Counted from the first letter of the stretch, positions 43,897 through 53,154 are shown. The stretch is DNA of 64,000 nt from Flavobacteriaceae bacterium UBA6268 (GCA_002440705.1 DJVA01000065.1:1-64000), one strand, 5' to 3'. Numbers and translations are program-made. The notes: a model not told the origin generated them from the letters alone.

Positions 43897-45897
43897 TTGA
43901 AAATACTGGATCGATACATATTGATTACGTATTTGAAGACCTTTGTGAGTGTCTTTGTTATTTTAATGTTCATCTTCGTTCTGCAAACCATCTGGCTGTA
44001 TATCTCTGAATTGGCTGGAAAAGATTTGGACGTTTGGGTTATCTTAAAATTTCTTTGGTATGTGTCTCCCCGTTTAATTCCCTTGGTATTACCGTTAACC
44101 ATCCTAGTAACGTCGTTAATGGTTTTTGGCGGTTTTTCGGAACGCTATGAATTTGCCGCCATGAAATCGACGGGTATCTCGCTGCAGCGAGCCATGCGAA
44201 GCCTCATGTTCTTCATAGGAATCCTAGCCTTGGTGGCATTCTTTTTTGCCAACAACGTAATTCCCTATTCCGAATACAAATGGCAAAACCTACGTAGGAA
44301 CATCGCCCAGCTAAGTCCGTCCATGGCCATAGTAGAAGGACAGTTTTGCAGCATTGGGGATGATTTCAACATTAAAGTGGCTCAAAAAAGCGGTGACCGT
44401 AACGAGTTCCTGAAAGATGTGGTGATTCATAAAAAGAACCCGATGAGCCCTAGTGAAAATACTACCGTCATTGTTGCCGAAGAAGGAGAGCTTACCAGTG
44501 CCGAGAATAGCAATACCCTTTCGTTGATTTTGAGAAGGGGAAATTATTATGAAGACGTGCAGCTCAAAAATACCGTCGAGGAACGGGTCAAAAAACCTTT
44601 TGCCAAAAGTTATTTTGAAACATATACTATCAATATCGATTTGACCGCTATCAACAATACGGACATCGATAAGGAAAACAATCTCAACAATCAAAACATG
44701 TACAAAATAAGTGAGTTGGTTCCAGAGATTCATCGTATTTCCGAAGCATACTCCAAGAATATTGAACAGTATACCTCCAACATGTATTTTAGGACGGGCA
44801 TTACCCAATTTGCCGATTCTACCTATACTAATACTACTAAAGATACCGTTGCAGTTTCAAGTGTTTTGGACCTTTTCGACAAACAACAACAAAACCTTAT
44901 CTTGAACACTGCAGTTGATAACGTCCGTAGTACCATTCAATCCCTTGAAGGCAAGAAAAACGATTACCAAATACGAACCAAAACCCTCAACAAACATGAA
45001 ATTGCCTTACACGAAAAATACGTGTTGGCCATTGCGTGTATCATATTATTTTTTGTGGGGGCACCGCTTGGAGCCATCATTCGAAAAGGAGGCATTGGCT
45101 TGCCCTTGGTGGTAGCCATCGTATTGTTCCTTACGTACCATTTTATTGGAATTTTTGCCAAGAATAGTGCCGAAGATGGTACCATGCACCCCTTTATAGC
45201 CAGTTGGCTAAGTACAGCCATCATGTTCCCGTTAGGTATTTGGCTAACCTATCGCGCAACGACCGACCAAGGCATTTTTGACTCCGACTCCTTCTTACAG
45301 CGATTCCGTTTTTTGAAACTAAAAAAAGCGCCCATTCCATCCTTGGCAGACAGCGGCATCATCCTTACCCAACAGGAAAAAGCACTGGTCATGTCTAGGA
45401 CCGTTCCTCAGCTCAAGGAAATTGTTAAAAATTTCAAGCAGTACGATTATTCGGAAGATGTTCGAAAAGCTGCCATGCGGGAATTGGCCAACAAAGGGTA
45501 TTCCGACACCGAATTAAAACTAGAGGGAACGTTCGAAAATACCCGTTACAACAGCGCGAAAATTGACTACAACTTGTATTTAAAAAATTCAAAAAAAGGA
45601 TTGCTATTTTACATCAACAACATAATCCTCCTCTTGGTACAGGTTGTTTTTAAAGTGCTGCATTTTTCGGAATTTGCCATCATCCTTGTTGGTTTATTAT
45701 CGTTTGTTTCAATCATACTCTTTTATGTTTATGCCATCAAGTCCCTTTCCAATCAGGTGAGTTTTTATTCGGTTTTACAGAAGAAAAAAGACGTGGGGAT
45801 TTGGTTGATCGTTCTATTTTTGGGACTTTTTATCTATGTTCTGATTCGCTACAGTGAAAAAAGAAAGATGAAGGAAGAATTGAGCATGATTCGGTAG
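43897..45897 (+). CDS. LptF/LptG family permease (YjgP/YjgQ), TTG start
   Basis: This is a 666-residue inner-membrane permease of the LPS export ABC transporter, which extracts lipopolysaccharide and hands it to LptC/LptA. Helices lie at about 8-35, 50-75 and 95-120. A large periplasmic domain with an insertion follows, then helices near 370-450, and an extra C-terminal part with two more helices (about 575-645). The start is TTG at 43897, giving (M)KILDRYILITYLKTF, the family's usual N-terminus. The next in-frame ATG falls inside the first helix and would destroy it. The upstream ATG at 43889 reads only three codons before a TGA that overlaps the TTG. Whether it is LptF or LptG is not clear. 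Confidence 0.85.
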   Translation: MKILDRYILITYLKTFVSVFVILMFIFVLQTIWLYISELAGKDLDVWVILKFLWYVSPRLIPLVLPLTILVTSLMVFGGFSERYEFAAMKSTGISLQRAMRSLMFFIGILALVAFFFANNVIPYSEYKWQNLRRNIAQLSPSMAIVEGQFCSIGDDFNIKVAQKSGDRNEFLKDVVIHKKNPMSPSENTTVIVAEEGELTSAENSNTLSLILRRGNYYEDVQLKNTVEERVKKPFAKSYFETYTINIDLTAINNTDIDKENNLNNQNMYKISELVPEIHRISEAYSKNIEQYTSNMYFRTGITQFADSTYTNTTKDTVAVSSVLDLFDKQQQNLILNTAVDNVRSTIQSLEGKKNDYQIRTKTLNKHEIALHEKYVLAIACIILFFVGAPLGAIIRKGGIGLPLVVAIVLFLTYHFIGIFAKNSAEDGTMHPFIASWLSTAIMFPLGIWLTYRATTDQGIFDSDSFLQRFRFLKLKKAPIPSLADSGIILTQQEKALVMSRTVPQLKEIVKNFKQYDYSEDVRKAAMRELANKGYSDTELKLEGTFENTRYNSAKIDYNLYLKNSKKGLLFYINNIILLLVQVVFKVLHFSEFAIILVGLLSFVSIILFYVYAIKSLSNQVSFYSVLQKKKDVGIWLIVLFLGLFIYVLIRYSEKRKMKEELSMIR

Positions 45898-45920
45898 TCC
45901 TTTGAAAAATTCTCTTTCCC

Positions 45921-45928
45921 TATCTTTG
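45921..45928 (+). promoter_or_regulatory. candidate -7 element for ribBA
   Basis: TATCTTTG matches TAnnTTTG and lies 16 bases before the ATG at 45945. A TTTG at 45901-45904 is only 16 bases upstream, closer than the usual 19-21. The leader would be about 10 bases, too short for an FMN riboswitch. Confidence 0.4.
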
Positions 45929-45944
45929 CAACAAATGATGTAAA

Positions 45945-47093
45945 ATGATTTCAGCTGAAAATAAGACCTCCATCCAACTCAACACCATTGAAGAAGCCAT
46001 TGAGGATATCAAAAATGGTAAAGTCATTATAGTGGTAGACGATCAGGATCGCGAAAATGAGGGCGACTTTGTGGCAGCGGCTGAAAAGGCAACTCCCGAA
46101 ATGATCAATTTTATGGCTACCCATGGTCGAGGGCTTATCTGTGCCCCCCTCACCGAATCGCGTTGCAAAGAACTCAATCTCGATTTGATGGTGGGAAACA
46201 ACACCGATCCCATGGAAACTGCATTTACCATTTCGGTCGATTTGAAAGGAAACGGTGTCACTACAGGTATTTCGGCTTCAGACCGAGCGCAAACGGTAAA
46301 AGCATTGATAGACCCTTCCGTAAAGCCCAACGATTTAAGTCGTCCCGGCCACATCTTCCCCCTGAAGGCCAAGGAAGGCGGCGTGTTGCGCCGAACAGGA
46401 CATACCGAGGCGGCCATCGATTTTGCACGATTGGCAGGTTTGAAACCTGCGGGAGTTATTGTAGAAATCATGAATGAGGATGGCACCATGGCGCGTTTGC
46501 CCCAACTTTGGGAAGTAGCCCAAAAATTTGGCTTAAAGTTGGTTTCCATTGAAGATTTGGTGGCCTACCGCATGGAACACGATTCCTTGATTCAGAAAAA
46601 AGAAGATTTCGCCATCGAAACCAAGTTTGGCAAGTTTAGGTTGAGGGCTTACCAACAAACCACCAACGACCAAATCCATATAGCGCTTACCAAGGGGCAA
46701 TGGAAACAAAACGAACCCGTTCCCGTTCGAGTGAATGCAACACTGGTGAATCACGATATTTTGGGTACCCTTACCAATAATGCCGAACAACAATTGGATG
46801 AAATGTTTCGTGTTATCAACCACGAAGGAAAAGGCGCTATTGTTTTCATCGATCAACAAACCCAGGCACTCAACCTGTTAAACCGTCTAGCAACATTAAA
46901 GCAAAGTCAAAAAGAAGGACAGGTGGTCAAAGCCCCAAGGATTGCAATGGATGCCAAGGACTTTGGAATTGGGGCACAAATACTTCACGACTTGGGCATC
47001 CACAAAATTCGGTTGATTTCCAACAGCCATCAGACCAAACGTGTTGGAATGATAGGATATGGGCTTGAAATTATTGAATACCTGAATTATTAA
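45945..47093 (+). CDS. ribB: 3,4-dihydroxy-2-butanone-4-phosphate synthase with degenerate GTP cyclohydrolase II domain
   Basis: The first 205 residues are a complete RibB domain, which converts ribulose 5-phosphate to the four-carbon riboflavin precursor. Its motifs are VVDDQDRENEGDF, THGRGLIC, and HIFPLKAKEGGVLRRTGHTEAA. The remaining 175 residues align with RibA (GTP cyclohydrolase II). However, the place of the zinc-binding cysteine cluster reads VNATLVNHDILGTLTNNAEQQL, with no cysteine, and the QEGRG motif is also lost. GTP cyclohydrolase II activity is therefore unlikely, as in RibBX-type proteins. A separate ribA would be needed elsewhere. The stop codon shares the bases TTAA with the stop of the convergent repeat-protein gene. 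Confidence 0.88.
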   Translation: MISAENKTSIQLNTIEEAIEDIKNGKVIIVVDDQDRENEGDFVAAAEKATPEMINFMATHGRGLICAPLTESRCKELNLDLMVGNNTDPMETAFTISVDLKGNGVTTGISASDRAQTVKALIDPSVKPNDLSRPGHIFPLKAKEGGVLRRTGHTEAAIDFARLAGLKPAGVIVEIMNEDGTMARLPQLWEVAQKFGLKLVSIEDLVAYRMEHDSLIQKKEDFAIETKFGKFRLRAYQQTTNDQIHIALTKGQWKQNEPVPVRVNATLVNHDILGTLTNNAEQQLDEMFRVINHEGKGAIVFIDQQTQALNLLNRLATLKQSQKEGQVVKAPRIAMDAKDFGIGAQILHDLGIHKIRLISNSHQTKRVGMIGYGLEIIEYLNY

Positions 47094-49627
47094 TTTTGAT
47101 TTTCTAAAACCTTGATTTTTTCCTCAAGCTGGTTTATTTTTTCTTCCTGTTCCTGAATCGCTTTAATCAAAACAGGGATTAAGTCCATATAGTTCATTAC
47201 CTTGAACTCCCCCTTTGTAACTACTTTATTGCCATTCTTATCGATATCTACATCCTCTGAGATCACTACTTCGGGAATTACTTCTTCAACGTCTTGGGCA
47301 ATTAATCCCAAACGCGTGCGGTCATTTGCACTGATATTGGCATTGTACTTATAGCTTACGGGTTTTAACTGCATCACCTCGCGGAGGCCGTAGTTGAGTT
47401 CACGAATTTGGTTTTTGGTACGACGGTCGGAAAAGGTTGTGTAGGTATTGGCAACAACTCCATCCCAATGTTCTGTAGCACTGTTATTTCCCAAATCAAA
47501 AGTAACACTGGCATAAGGAACTAGATCGCCATCCAATCCTAGATTGTCACTGCCCATATTTTGGATTTCTAAGTAAGAAGTCGTGCTTACTTGTCCCATT
47601 TGCAGGGTTCCATTCATCCTCACAATATTATTATCAAATTCCCCATAAATAAGGGCATTATCATCATCTAGATTAGAGCTTTCAATATATAACCTATAAC
47701 TACCGGTCTCACTATACCCTGCTTGATACCCTAAATACACATTGTAACTCCCAGTGTTTTGATCGCCAGCACCACTGCCAACGGCAACATTTCGGACCCC
47801 TGTTGTATTGGTTGCAAGCGCTCGATAGCCCATTGCAACATTATGGTACCCCGTGGTGTTATTTAATAGGGCTCCATTACTTAATGCTAAGTTCATATAG
47901 CCCGTGGTATTGTAATACAATGGATTAATCCCCATACCTATATTACTGCTTCCGGAACTGTTATTGTTAAGGGCGTGTAAACCTAGTGCAATGTTATTTC
48001 CACCACTGGTTAGATTCCTAAAATTTTCATAGCCAATTCCAATGTTGTAGTCGCCCGAAGCACCCGTATTGCTAAGATTGGCATATCCAATGGCAACATT
48101 TTGACTACCGCTTAAACTATAAAGATTATTCACACCCAGAGCTATATTGTAAGTTCCTGTAGTATTGTATTGCATAGCATTAAGCCCGATTCCTATATTA
48201 CCAAGGGCAGTATTGTCATTTAAAGCATTGTCTCCAATCGCAATATTCTGCGAGCCTGTTGCATTATTTTGAAGTGCATAACTCCCTAGGGCAATATTGT
48301 TATTCCCTGTACTATTGGTATTTAATGCTATAAAACCCATAGCTATATTTTCATATCCGGTGGTATTTCCATACATCGTAGAGGATCCTAATGCAATGTT
48401 ATACGTACCACTGGTATTGCTTAGTAAAGCAGATGGACCAATACCAATATTACCATTTCCATTTATATTTTGAAGTAATGAAGAACTCCCAATAGCAATA
48501 TTAGCGCCTCCAGTGGTATTACTCATAAGTGTATTATAACCCAATGCAGTATTGGAGCTTCCTGTAGTATTACTTTGCAAACTTACATAGCCCAATGCAG
48601 TATTATTCTGTCCTGTAGTATTGGCACGCATTGCATAATAACCAACTCCTGTATTTTGAGCTCCTGTAGTAGTATTGTATAAAGCTTGAAAACCATTGGC
48701 TACATTATAACTGGTTGTATTGTAATACAATGCCTGATACCCAGTAGCCACATTACCAATCCCTACCGAATTTTGACGTAATGCCTGGTAACCAATTCCC
48801 ACATTATTATCCCCTGTTGTATTATCCCCTAATGCGGCAGTTCCTAACCCTATGTTATAACTTCCAGTTGTATTATCGTACAATGCTGCAGAACCCAGCC
48901 CCATATTATAACTTCCGGTGGTGTTTAATCTTAGGGCATCGGTTGCCATGGCAGTATTGTAATTCCCAGTGGTTAGTGCCCCCAGCGTGTAGGACCCCAC
49001 GGAAACATTTCCTACGCCTCCTGTATTCACTGCCTGCGAATAATACCCTACTGCAACATTGCTGGTGGTATTTACAGCCGCATTAAAGGCATTATAGCCA
49101 ATGGCAACATTATTATTATTGCTCAAGTTATCATTAGTTCCTGCCAATTCACCGATAAAAACCGAACGGCCTGTATTGTATATTTCCAATTTACCCTGTG
49201 TTGTAATTCGCAATCGCTCCAGATTATTGGTTCGGAAAGAAAGTGCATTATTATCTGTTGTCCCTATAAAGTCGGTTCCTACCGTTGTGCCTGCATCCCC
49301 AGACAAGGACCATTTTCCAGAAACATCTGTCGAAGTAGTTAAACGCTCCCAGTTTGTCCCATTGAAATAGTAATAACCCACTCCGCTTCCACCCGTTACG
49401 CCTGCATTGGTATTATAGATCAGCAAACCCGTTGCAGCCGTATTAACTCCATCGATCATAGTATTGGAAATACTGGATAACGAAACCCTTGGGGCTAAAA
49501 TCCCCTTATTGGAAGCCGTAACATCCAATGTGGAGGATGGATCGGGCGAAGTGGTTCCAATACCCACCTGCGCACTCATTTCAAAAATCAATGCAATTGA
49601 AAAAAAAGCAAATAGAACTCCTTTCAT
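47090..49627 (-). CDS. secreted fibre-like repeat protein, YadA-head-like repeats, S74 C-terminus
   Basis: This 845-residue protein closely resembles the gene at 11390-13927 in length and C-terminus. It has a signal peptide (about 1-19), the shared N-terminal module (VGIGTTSPDPSSTLDVTASN, GSGVGYYYFNGTNWERL), and about 30 units of a 17-residue repeat (NTTGSYNIGLGTAALGD is one unit). The S74 domain has SDRRTKNQI and RLGLIAQDVEEVIPEVVISEDV, and a coiled coil ends the chain. It lies about 18 kb from the main fibre cluster. Its stop codon overlaps that of ribBA. A trimeric, self-cleaved surface fibre is the inferred mature form. Confidence 0.75.
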   Translation of the reverse strand: MKGVLFAFFSIALIFEMSAQVGIGTTSPDPSSTLDVTASNKGILAPRVSLSSISNTMIDGVNTAATGLLIYNTNAGVTGGSGVGYYYFNGTNWERLTTSTDVSGKWSLSGDAGTTVGTDFIGTTDNNALSFRTNNLERLRITTQGKLEIYNTGRSVFIGELAGTNDNLSNNNNVAIGYNAFNAAVNTTSNVAVGYYSQAVNTGGVGNVSVGSYTLGALTTGNYNTAMATDALRLNTTGSYNMGLGSAALYDNTTGSYNIGLGTAALGDNTTGDNNVGIGYQALRQNSVGIGNVATGYQALYYNTTSYNVANGFQALYNTTTGAQNTGVGYYAMRANTTGQNNTALGYVSLQSNTTGSSNTALGYNTLMSNTTGGANIAIGSSSLLQNINGNGNIGIGPSALLSNTSGTYNIALGSSTMYGNTTGYENIAMGFIALNTNSTGNNNIALGSYALQNNATGSQNIAIGDNALNDNTALGNIGIGLNAMQYNTTGTYNIALGVNNLYSLSGSQNVAIGYANLSNTGASGDYNIGIGYENFRNLTSGGNNIALGLHALNNNSSGSSNIGMGINPLYYNTTGYMNLALSNGALLNNTTGYHNVAMGYRALATNTTGVRNVAVGSGAGDQNTGSYNVYLGYQAGYSETGSYRLYIESSNLDDDNALIYGEFDNNIVRMNGTLQMGQVSTTSYLEIQNMGSDNLGLDGDLVPYASVTFDLGNNSATEHWDGVVANTYTTFSDRRTKNQIRELNYGLREVMQLKPVSYKYNANISANDRTRLGLIAQDVEEVIPEVVISEDVDIDKNGNKVVTKGEFKVMNYMDLIPVLIKAIQEQEEKINQLEEKIKVLENQN
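47700..49120. repeat. coding tandem repeats, 51 bp period
   Basis: Successive units are 17 residues long, with occasional 15-18 residue exceptions, of the form N-T-T-G-x-x-N-x-A-x-G-x-x-A-L-x-x. This differs from the 15-residue rung of the proteins at 17080-26741, so the two repeat classes are distinct. Boundaries are approximate. Confidence 0.75.
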
Positions 49628-49763
49628 GGCTCATTATTTTAGATCACAAAAGGTTAAGTTTGGAGAAAAGGGGCTTAAAGATAAAACATTACCCTTTAAA
49701 CCTAAAATCCTTTTCTTGGGCTTTAGCTTAAAACGAAGCTTATCAACTAATGTATGTTACCAA

Positions 49764-50975
49764 TTAATGCGTTTTTTGGGGAAAAAGAATTTTTTCACAA
49801 ACAGCAACCATGGCTTTTGCCCTATCAAGCACTTGAGCCTCGGTCCAGCTTAACTTGATGAGTGAAGAAATGGTGCGCCCCATCCATTGGTCGCTTTTAG
49901 AAAAATCCGTGTTATTTAAATCTTGTATTTGCTGTTGCACTTCCTGTGGAAGTTTTCCAAGACTTTTCAAATTGCGAAGGTGTTCCCAGCCCTTAATGTA
50001 GTGCCAGTTGTTTTTAAACCAATAGAAACAACCGTCTACACCTGCTTCACTTAAGGCCTTATGTGCTTTCTCGGTAAGTGCTTGAGTGGGAAGGAAAAAA
50101 TTCAAAAAGGAATAATTTTCCTCACCACCCTCAGGAACAGTTCTAAAGGTAACTCCGTCTACTTTTTCTAGGGCAGTCCTCAAAATTGTATAGTGCTGCT
50201 TCTGAATGGCCAAAAATTGATCCAATTTTTCCAATTGTCCCAATCCTACTGCGGCATGAAGTTCGGAAATCCTAAAATTATACCCCAAGAAAGGATGGGT
50301 TTCGGCTCCCCGGTCATTTCCAATATGATCGTGGCCGTGATCCTGGAATTGATCGGCGTTCTTCGCAATTTTTGCATCATTGGTAATTACCGCACCGCCT
50401 TCACCACAGGTAATTGTTTTTACAAAATCGAAGGAAAAACAACCCAAATCACCAATGCTGCCCAAGGTTTTCCCTTCAAAAGTACCACCAAGTGCTTGGC
50501 AGGCATCTTCCAGTAAGACCAACTCGTGCACGGAACAAATCCTCTTTAATTCACTTAAACGCGCCATAGAACCACACATGTGCACTGGCATCACGCAGCG
50601 TGTTTTTGGAGTTATGGCGGCTTCCACCGCAGCGGGGTCTAGGGTTAAAGTGTCGTCAATATCTACCAAAACCGGAACTGCTCCCAATAACATAACCGAC
50701 TCAAAACTGGCTACAAAAGTGAAAGTAGGCATGATTACTTCATCGCCTGCCCCAATACCTGCAGATGCCAACGCTACAGTAAGCGCAGCAGTACCGCTAG
50801 AGACCAATTGACAATGTTGGGTACCCATCCTGTGGGCAAAAGTCTGCTCAAATTCCTTGGCTTTCCAATGGCCGTTTCGCACGCCATCGAAACCGTAGCG
50901 CATTAAAATACCACTTTGCATCACATCGTTTACGTGCTTGCGCTCTGCTTCCCCAAATAATTCGAATCCAGGCAT
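49764..50975 (-). CDS. DegT/DnrJ/EryC1/StrS family aminotransferase
   Basis: This is a 403-residue PLP enzyme of the family that transaminates keto-sugars or makes aminated sugars and cyclitols. The SSGTAALTVAL phosphate loop is at residues 59-69, a PTFTFVASFESV segment follows, the EDACQALGGTF motif is near 156, and the PLP lysine is in FDFVKTITCGEGG (K186). GYNFRISELHAAVGLGQL is the typical dimer and cofactor region. It has its own consensus promoter. The divergent glycosyltransferase gene suggests a role in surface polysaccharide or glycan synthesis, but no other sugar genes are present. The sugar substrate is unknown. Confidence 0.87.
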   Translation of the reverse strand: MPGFELFGEAERKHVNDVMQSGILMRYGFDGVRNGHWKAKEFEQTFAHRMGTQHCQLVSSGTAALTVALASAGIGAGDEVIMPTFTFVASFESVMLLGAVPVLVDIDDTLTLDPAAVEAAITPKTRCVMPVHMCGSMARLSELKRICSVHELVLLEDACQALGGTFEGKTLGSIGDLGCFSFDFVKTITCGEGGAVITNDAKIAKNADQFQDHGHDHIGNDRGAETHPFLGYNFRISELHAAVGLGQLEKLDQFLAIQKQHYTILRTALEKVDGVTFRTVPEGGEENYSFLNFFLPTQALTEKAHKALSEAGVDGCFYWFKNNWHYIKGWEHLRNLKSLGKLPQEVQQQIQDLNNTDFSKSDQWMGRTISSLIKLSWTEAQVLDRAKAMVAVCEKILFPQKTH

Positions 50976-51072
50976 TTTTCTAGATTTTAGGTTTTAGATT
51001 TTGGGCGGTAGGTTTCTTCAGAATAAAACTTTCACCAAGTACCCCTTAACTTTCACCTTTATAGACGAAATG

Positions 51073-51103
51073 CAAAGATAAGGGTTGCGTAAAGAGTTTG
51101 CAA
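51073..51103 (-). promoter_or_regulatory. Bacteroidota-type promoter for the DegT aminotransferase gene
   Basis: On the minus strand, TTG (plus-strand CAA 51101-51103), a 20-base spacer and TATCTTTG (plus-strand CAAAGATA 51073-51080) match the consensus. The leader would be about 90 bases. Confidence 0.62.
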
Positions 51104-51150
51104 TAGTGCCCAAACTACCAAAATGACCAAAAATTCGTTTACTTTGCCAT

Positions 51151-52143
51151 GTGAAAACTGCCATAGTCATCTTGAATTGGAATGGCGAGGAATTGCTCAA
51201 AAAATTTTTACCCACCCTTGTGAGCCATTCCCCTAATGCAACCATTTATGTGGCTGACAATGCTTCTGAAGATGGGAGTCTGCACTATTTGAAGGCAACT
51301 TTTCCTGAAGTAAAAATAATTCAAAATTCCCAAAATGGCGGCTACGCCAAAGGGTATAATGATGCCCTGAAAAATCTTACTGAAGATGTTTATGTGCTTC
51401 TTAACAATGATGTGGAAACCACAACGAATTGGTTGGAGCCAGTTTTGGAAGCCTTTCAAAATAACCCAGATTGGGTGGCAGCCCAGCCCAAAATCTTGGA
51501 CTGTAAAGACAAAACCCATTTTGAGTATGCAGGCGCTGGAGGTGGATTTTTGGACCGCTTAGGTTACCCTTATTGCCGGGGCAGAATTTTCAATTCTCTT
51601 GAAAAAGATGAAGGGCAATACAATGACACCCTTTCCATTTTTTGGGCCTCCGGAGCGTGCCTATTTATAAAAAAAGCGGCTTTTTTGGGGGTTGGCGGCT
51701 TTGATGAAGACCTCTTTGCACATCAAGAAGAAATTGATTTATGTTGGAGATTGCAGTCGAAAGGTGGAACCATTGGGTATGTTGGCACATCGACCATTTA
51801 CCATCAAGGAGGGGGGACGCTGCAACAAGGCAATCCACGCAAGACGTATTTCAATTTTAGGAATTCCTTATTGGTGCTTTTCAAAAACGCAGGAGGCACG
51901 GTAATCTGGTGGTTGATCTTTCAACGATTGCTCTTGGATGGCATTGCAGGGATGCGATTTTTAATTCAAGTCAAACCGCTACATTGCTGGGCCATTGTAA
52001 GAGCACATTTCAGCTTTTATTGTTTGATTCCCAAATACTTGAAAAAGAGAAGGCTGTGGGCATCCAGAAAACCTTACTGGCAAGTTCGATCCATCGTATG
52101 GAGCTACTTTATTCTAAAAAATCGTATCTTTAACAAGCTATGA
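51151..52143 (+). CDS. family 2 glycosyltransferase (GTG start)
   Basis: This 330-residue GT-A-fold glycosyltransferase has the N-terminal nucleotide-sugar part VILNWNGEELL, the DNASEDGS motif, the NNDVETTTNW metal-binding (DxD-type) segment, and the acceptor-side FASGACLFI-like and FDEDLFAHQEEIDLCWRL motifs. This is the rhamnosyltransferase-like GT2 subgroup. A hydrophobic stretch near residues 235-260 suggests membrane association. The start is GTG at 51151; the overlapping ATG at 51150 is followed directly by a stop in its own frame. It probably acts in surface glycan assembly with the divergent aminotransferase. Donor and acceptor are unknown. Confidence 0.85.
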   Translation: MKTAIVILNWNGEELLKKFLPTLVSHSPNATIYVADNASEDGSLHYLKATFPEVKIIQNSQNGGYAKGYNDALKNLTEDVYVLLNNDVETTTNWLEPVLEAFQNNPDWVAAQPKILDCKDKTHFEYAGAGGGFLDRLGYPYCRGRIFNSLEKDEGQYNDTLSIFWASGACLFIKKAAFLGVGGFDEDLFAHQEEIDLCWRLQSKGGTIGYVGTSTIYHQGGGTLQQGNPRKTYFNFRNSLLVLFKNAGGTVIWWLIFQRLLLDGIAGMRFLIQVKPLHCWAIVRAHFSFYCLIPKYLKKRRLWASRKPYWQVRSIVWSYFILKNRIFNKL

Positions 52144-52195
52144 TAAATTTAGCTTAAATTATTGTTAAGGCATACAACAACCTTACACTTCTTTA

Positions 52196-52203
52196 TAATT
52201 TTG
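52196..52203 (+). promoter_or_regulatory. candidate -7 element for the OmpA-family gene
   Basis: TAATTTTG matches TAnnTTTG. A transcript starting near 52210 excludes the upstream possible starts at 52162 and 52204 and supports the ATG at 52228. No TTG is found at the expected distance upstream. Confidence 0.45.
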
Positions 52204-52227
52204 ATGAACCAAAACACCATAACAATT

Positions 52228-53091
52228 ATGAAAAGAATTTTGATTTTAATGCTTTCAACTGGAATGCTTTTCACTTCCTGCGTGTCGAAAAAGCAATATG
52301 CCGAATTGGAAGCCAAACAGAAAAAAACCCAGGACTTGTTGAACACCTGCACGGTAAAACTCAATGCATGCGAATCTGATAAAGCTGCTGCGAATGCGAC
52401 CATTGCAGCACTTGAAAAGCGAATTGCCGATCTAAAGAAAGATAAGGAAGATTTGATCAAAAGCTCTAAGGATTTGACCATCCTTACACAACAAGGGGCA
52501 ACCAACCTCGAAAAATCTTTGGAAAGCCTAAAGGAAAAAGATTTGAAAATTAGCCGTCTCCAAGATGCCTTGAACAAAAAAGACAGTGTTACCTTGGCCT
52601 TGGTTACTAGCTTGAAGAAAGAAGTAGGCCTCAATGACAACGACATTGAAATCAACGTAGAGAAAGGCGTGGTATTTATCTCGCTTAGCGACAAAGTACT
52701 CTTCAAAACCGGTAGTTATCAATTGTCGAACAGGGCCAACGAAATACTTGGAAAAGTGGCAACCGTTATCAATAGCAAGCCCGACTTTGAAGCTTTAGTG
52801 GAAGGACATACCGATGACGTTCCATATAAAAATGGACTTTTATTGGACAACTGGGATTTGAGCGTAAAACGTGCTACTGCCGTTGTTCGCAAGTTGAAGG
52901 AATTGGGAGCCAATCCGTCGCAGCTCATCGCTGCAGGACGTGGAGAATTTGTTCCCCTGGTTCCAAATACCACTGCTGAAAACCGTTCAACAAACAGAAG
53001 GACTAAAATTTATGTCTTGCCAAAAATCGATCAATTCTATACGATGATCGAAGAAGAGTTGGAAACCCTTTCCAATGAAGGAGGAAACTAA
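52228..53091 (+). CDS. OmpA-family outer-membrane lipoprotein
   Basis: This is a 287-residue lipoprotein. The signal peptide MKRILILMLSTGMLFTSC has its lipid-carrying cysteine at residue 18. A long coiled coil (about residues 22-135, rich in K, E, A and D) extends from the membrane. The C-terminal OmpA domain (about 160-285) binds peptidoglycan, shown by VEGHTDDVPYKNGLLLDNWDLS and NRSTNRRTKIYVLPK. It anchors the outer membrane to the cell wall. The start is chosen by the signal peptide and by the -7 element at 52196-52203. A strong terminator follows 22 bases after the stop. Its relation to the eCIS locus next door is only positional. Confidence 0.88.
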   Translation: MKRILILMLSTGMLFTSCVSKKQYAELEAKQKKTQDLLNTCTVKLNACESDKAAANATIAALEKRIADLKKDKEDLIKSSKDLTILTQQGATNLEKSLESLKEKDLKISRLQDALNKKDSVTLALVTSLKKEVGLNDNDIEINVEKGVVFISLSDKVLFKTGSYQLSNRANEILGKVATVINSKPDFEALVEGHTDDVPYKNGLLLDNWDLSVKRATAVVRKLKELGANPSQLIAAGRGEFVPLVPNTTAENRSTNRRTKIYVLPKIDQFYTMIEEELETLSNEGGN

Positions 53092-53112
53092 CTAGTGCAT
53101 ATCATAATTTAC

Positions 53113-53137
53113 AAACCCCGGTTTCCCCGGGGTTTTT
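53113..53137 (+). terminator. Rho-independent terminator of the OmpA-family gene
   Basis: A 9-bp stem (AAACCCCGG 53113-53121, CCGGGGTTT 53127-53135) with a 5-base loop is followed by a T-rich tail. On the minus strand the hairpin also lies 20 bases past the last eCIS gene (stop at 53155) and could end that operon too. Confidence 0.85.
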
Positions 53138-53154
53138 TATTTTAATTGCGTCTA

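Noticed and set aside
45900..45944. FMN riboswitch upstream of ribBA
   Set aside because: The gap is under 50 bases and the leader after the -7 element is about 10 bases, far too short for the RFN fold.
52142..52162. AT-rich inverted repeat just after the glycosyltransferase gene
   Set aside because: The stem is short and A/T only, with no T-run, so it is not convincing as a terminator.
52162..52227. Longer N-terminus for the OmpA-family lipoprotein
   Set aside because: The extension lies across a -7 element and would bury the lipoprotein signal peptide that starts at 52228.
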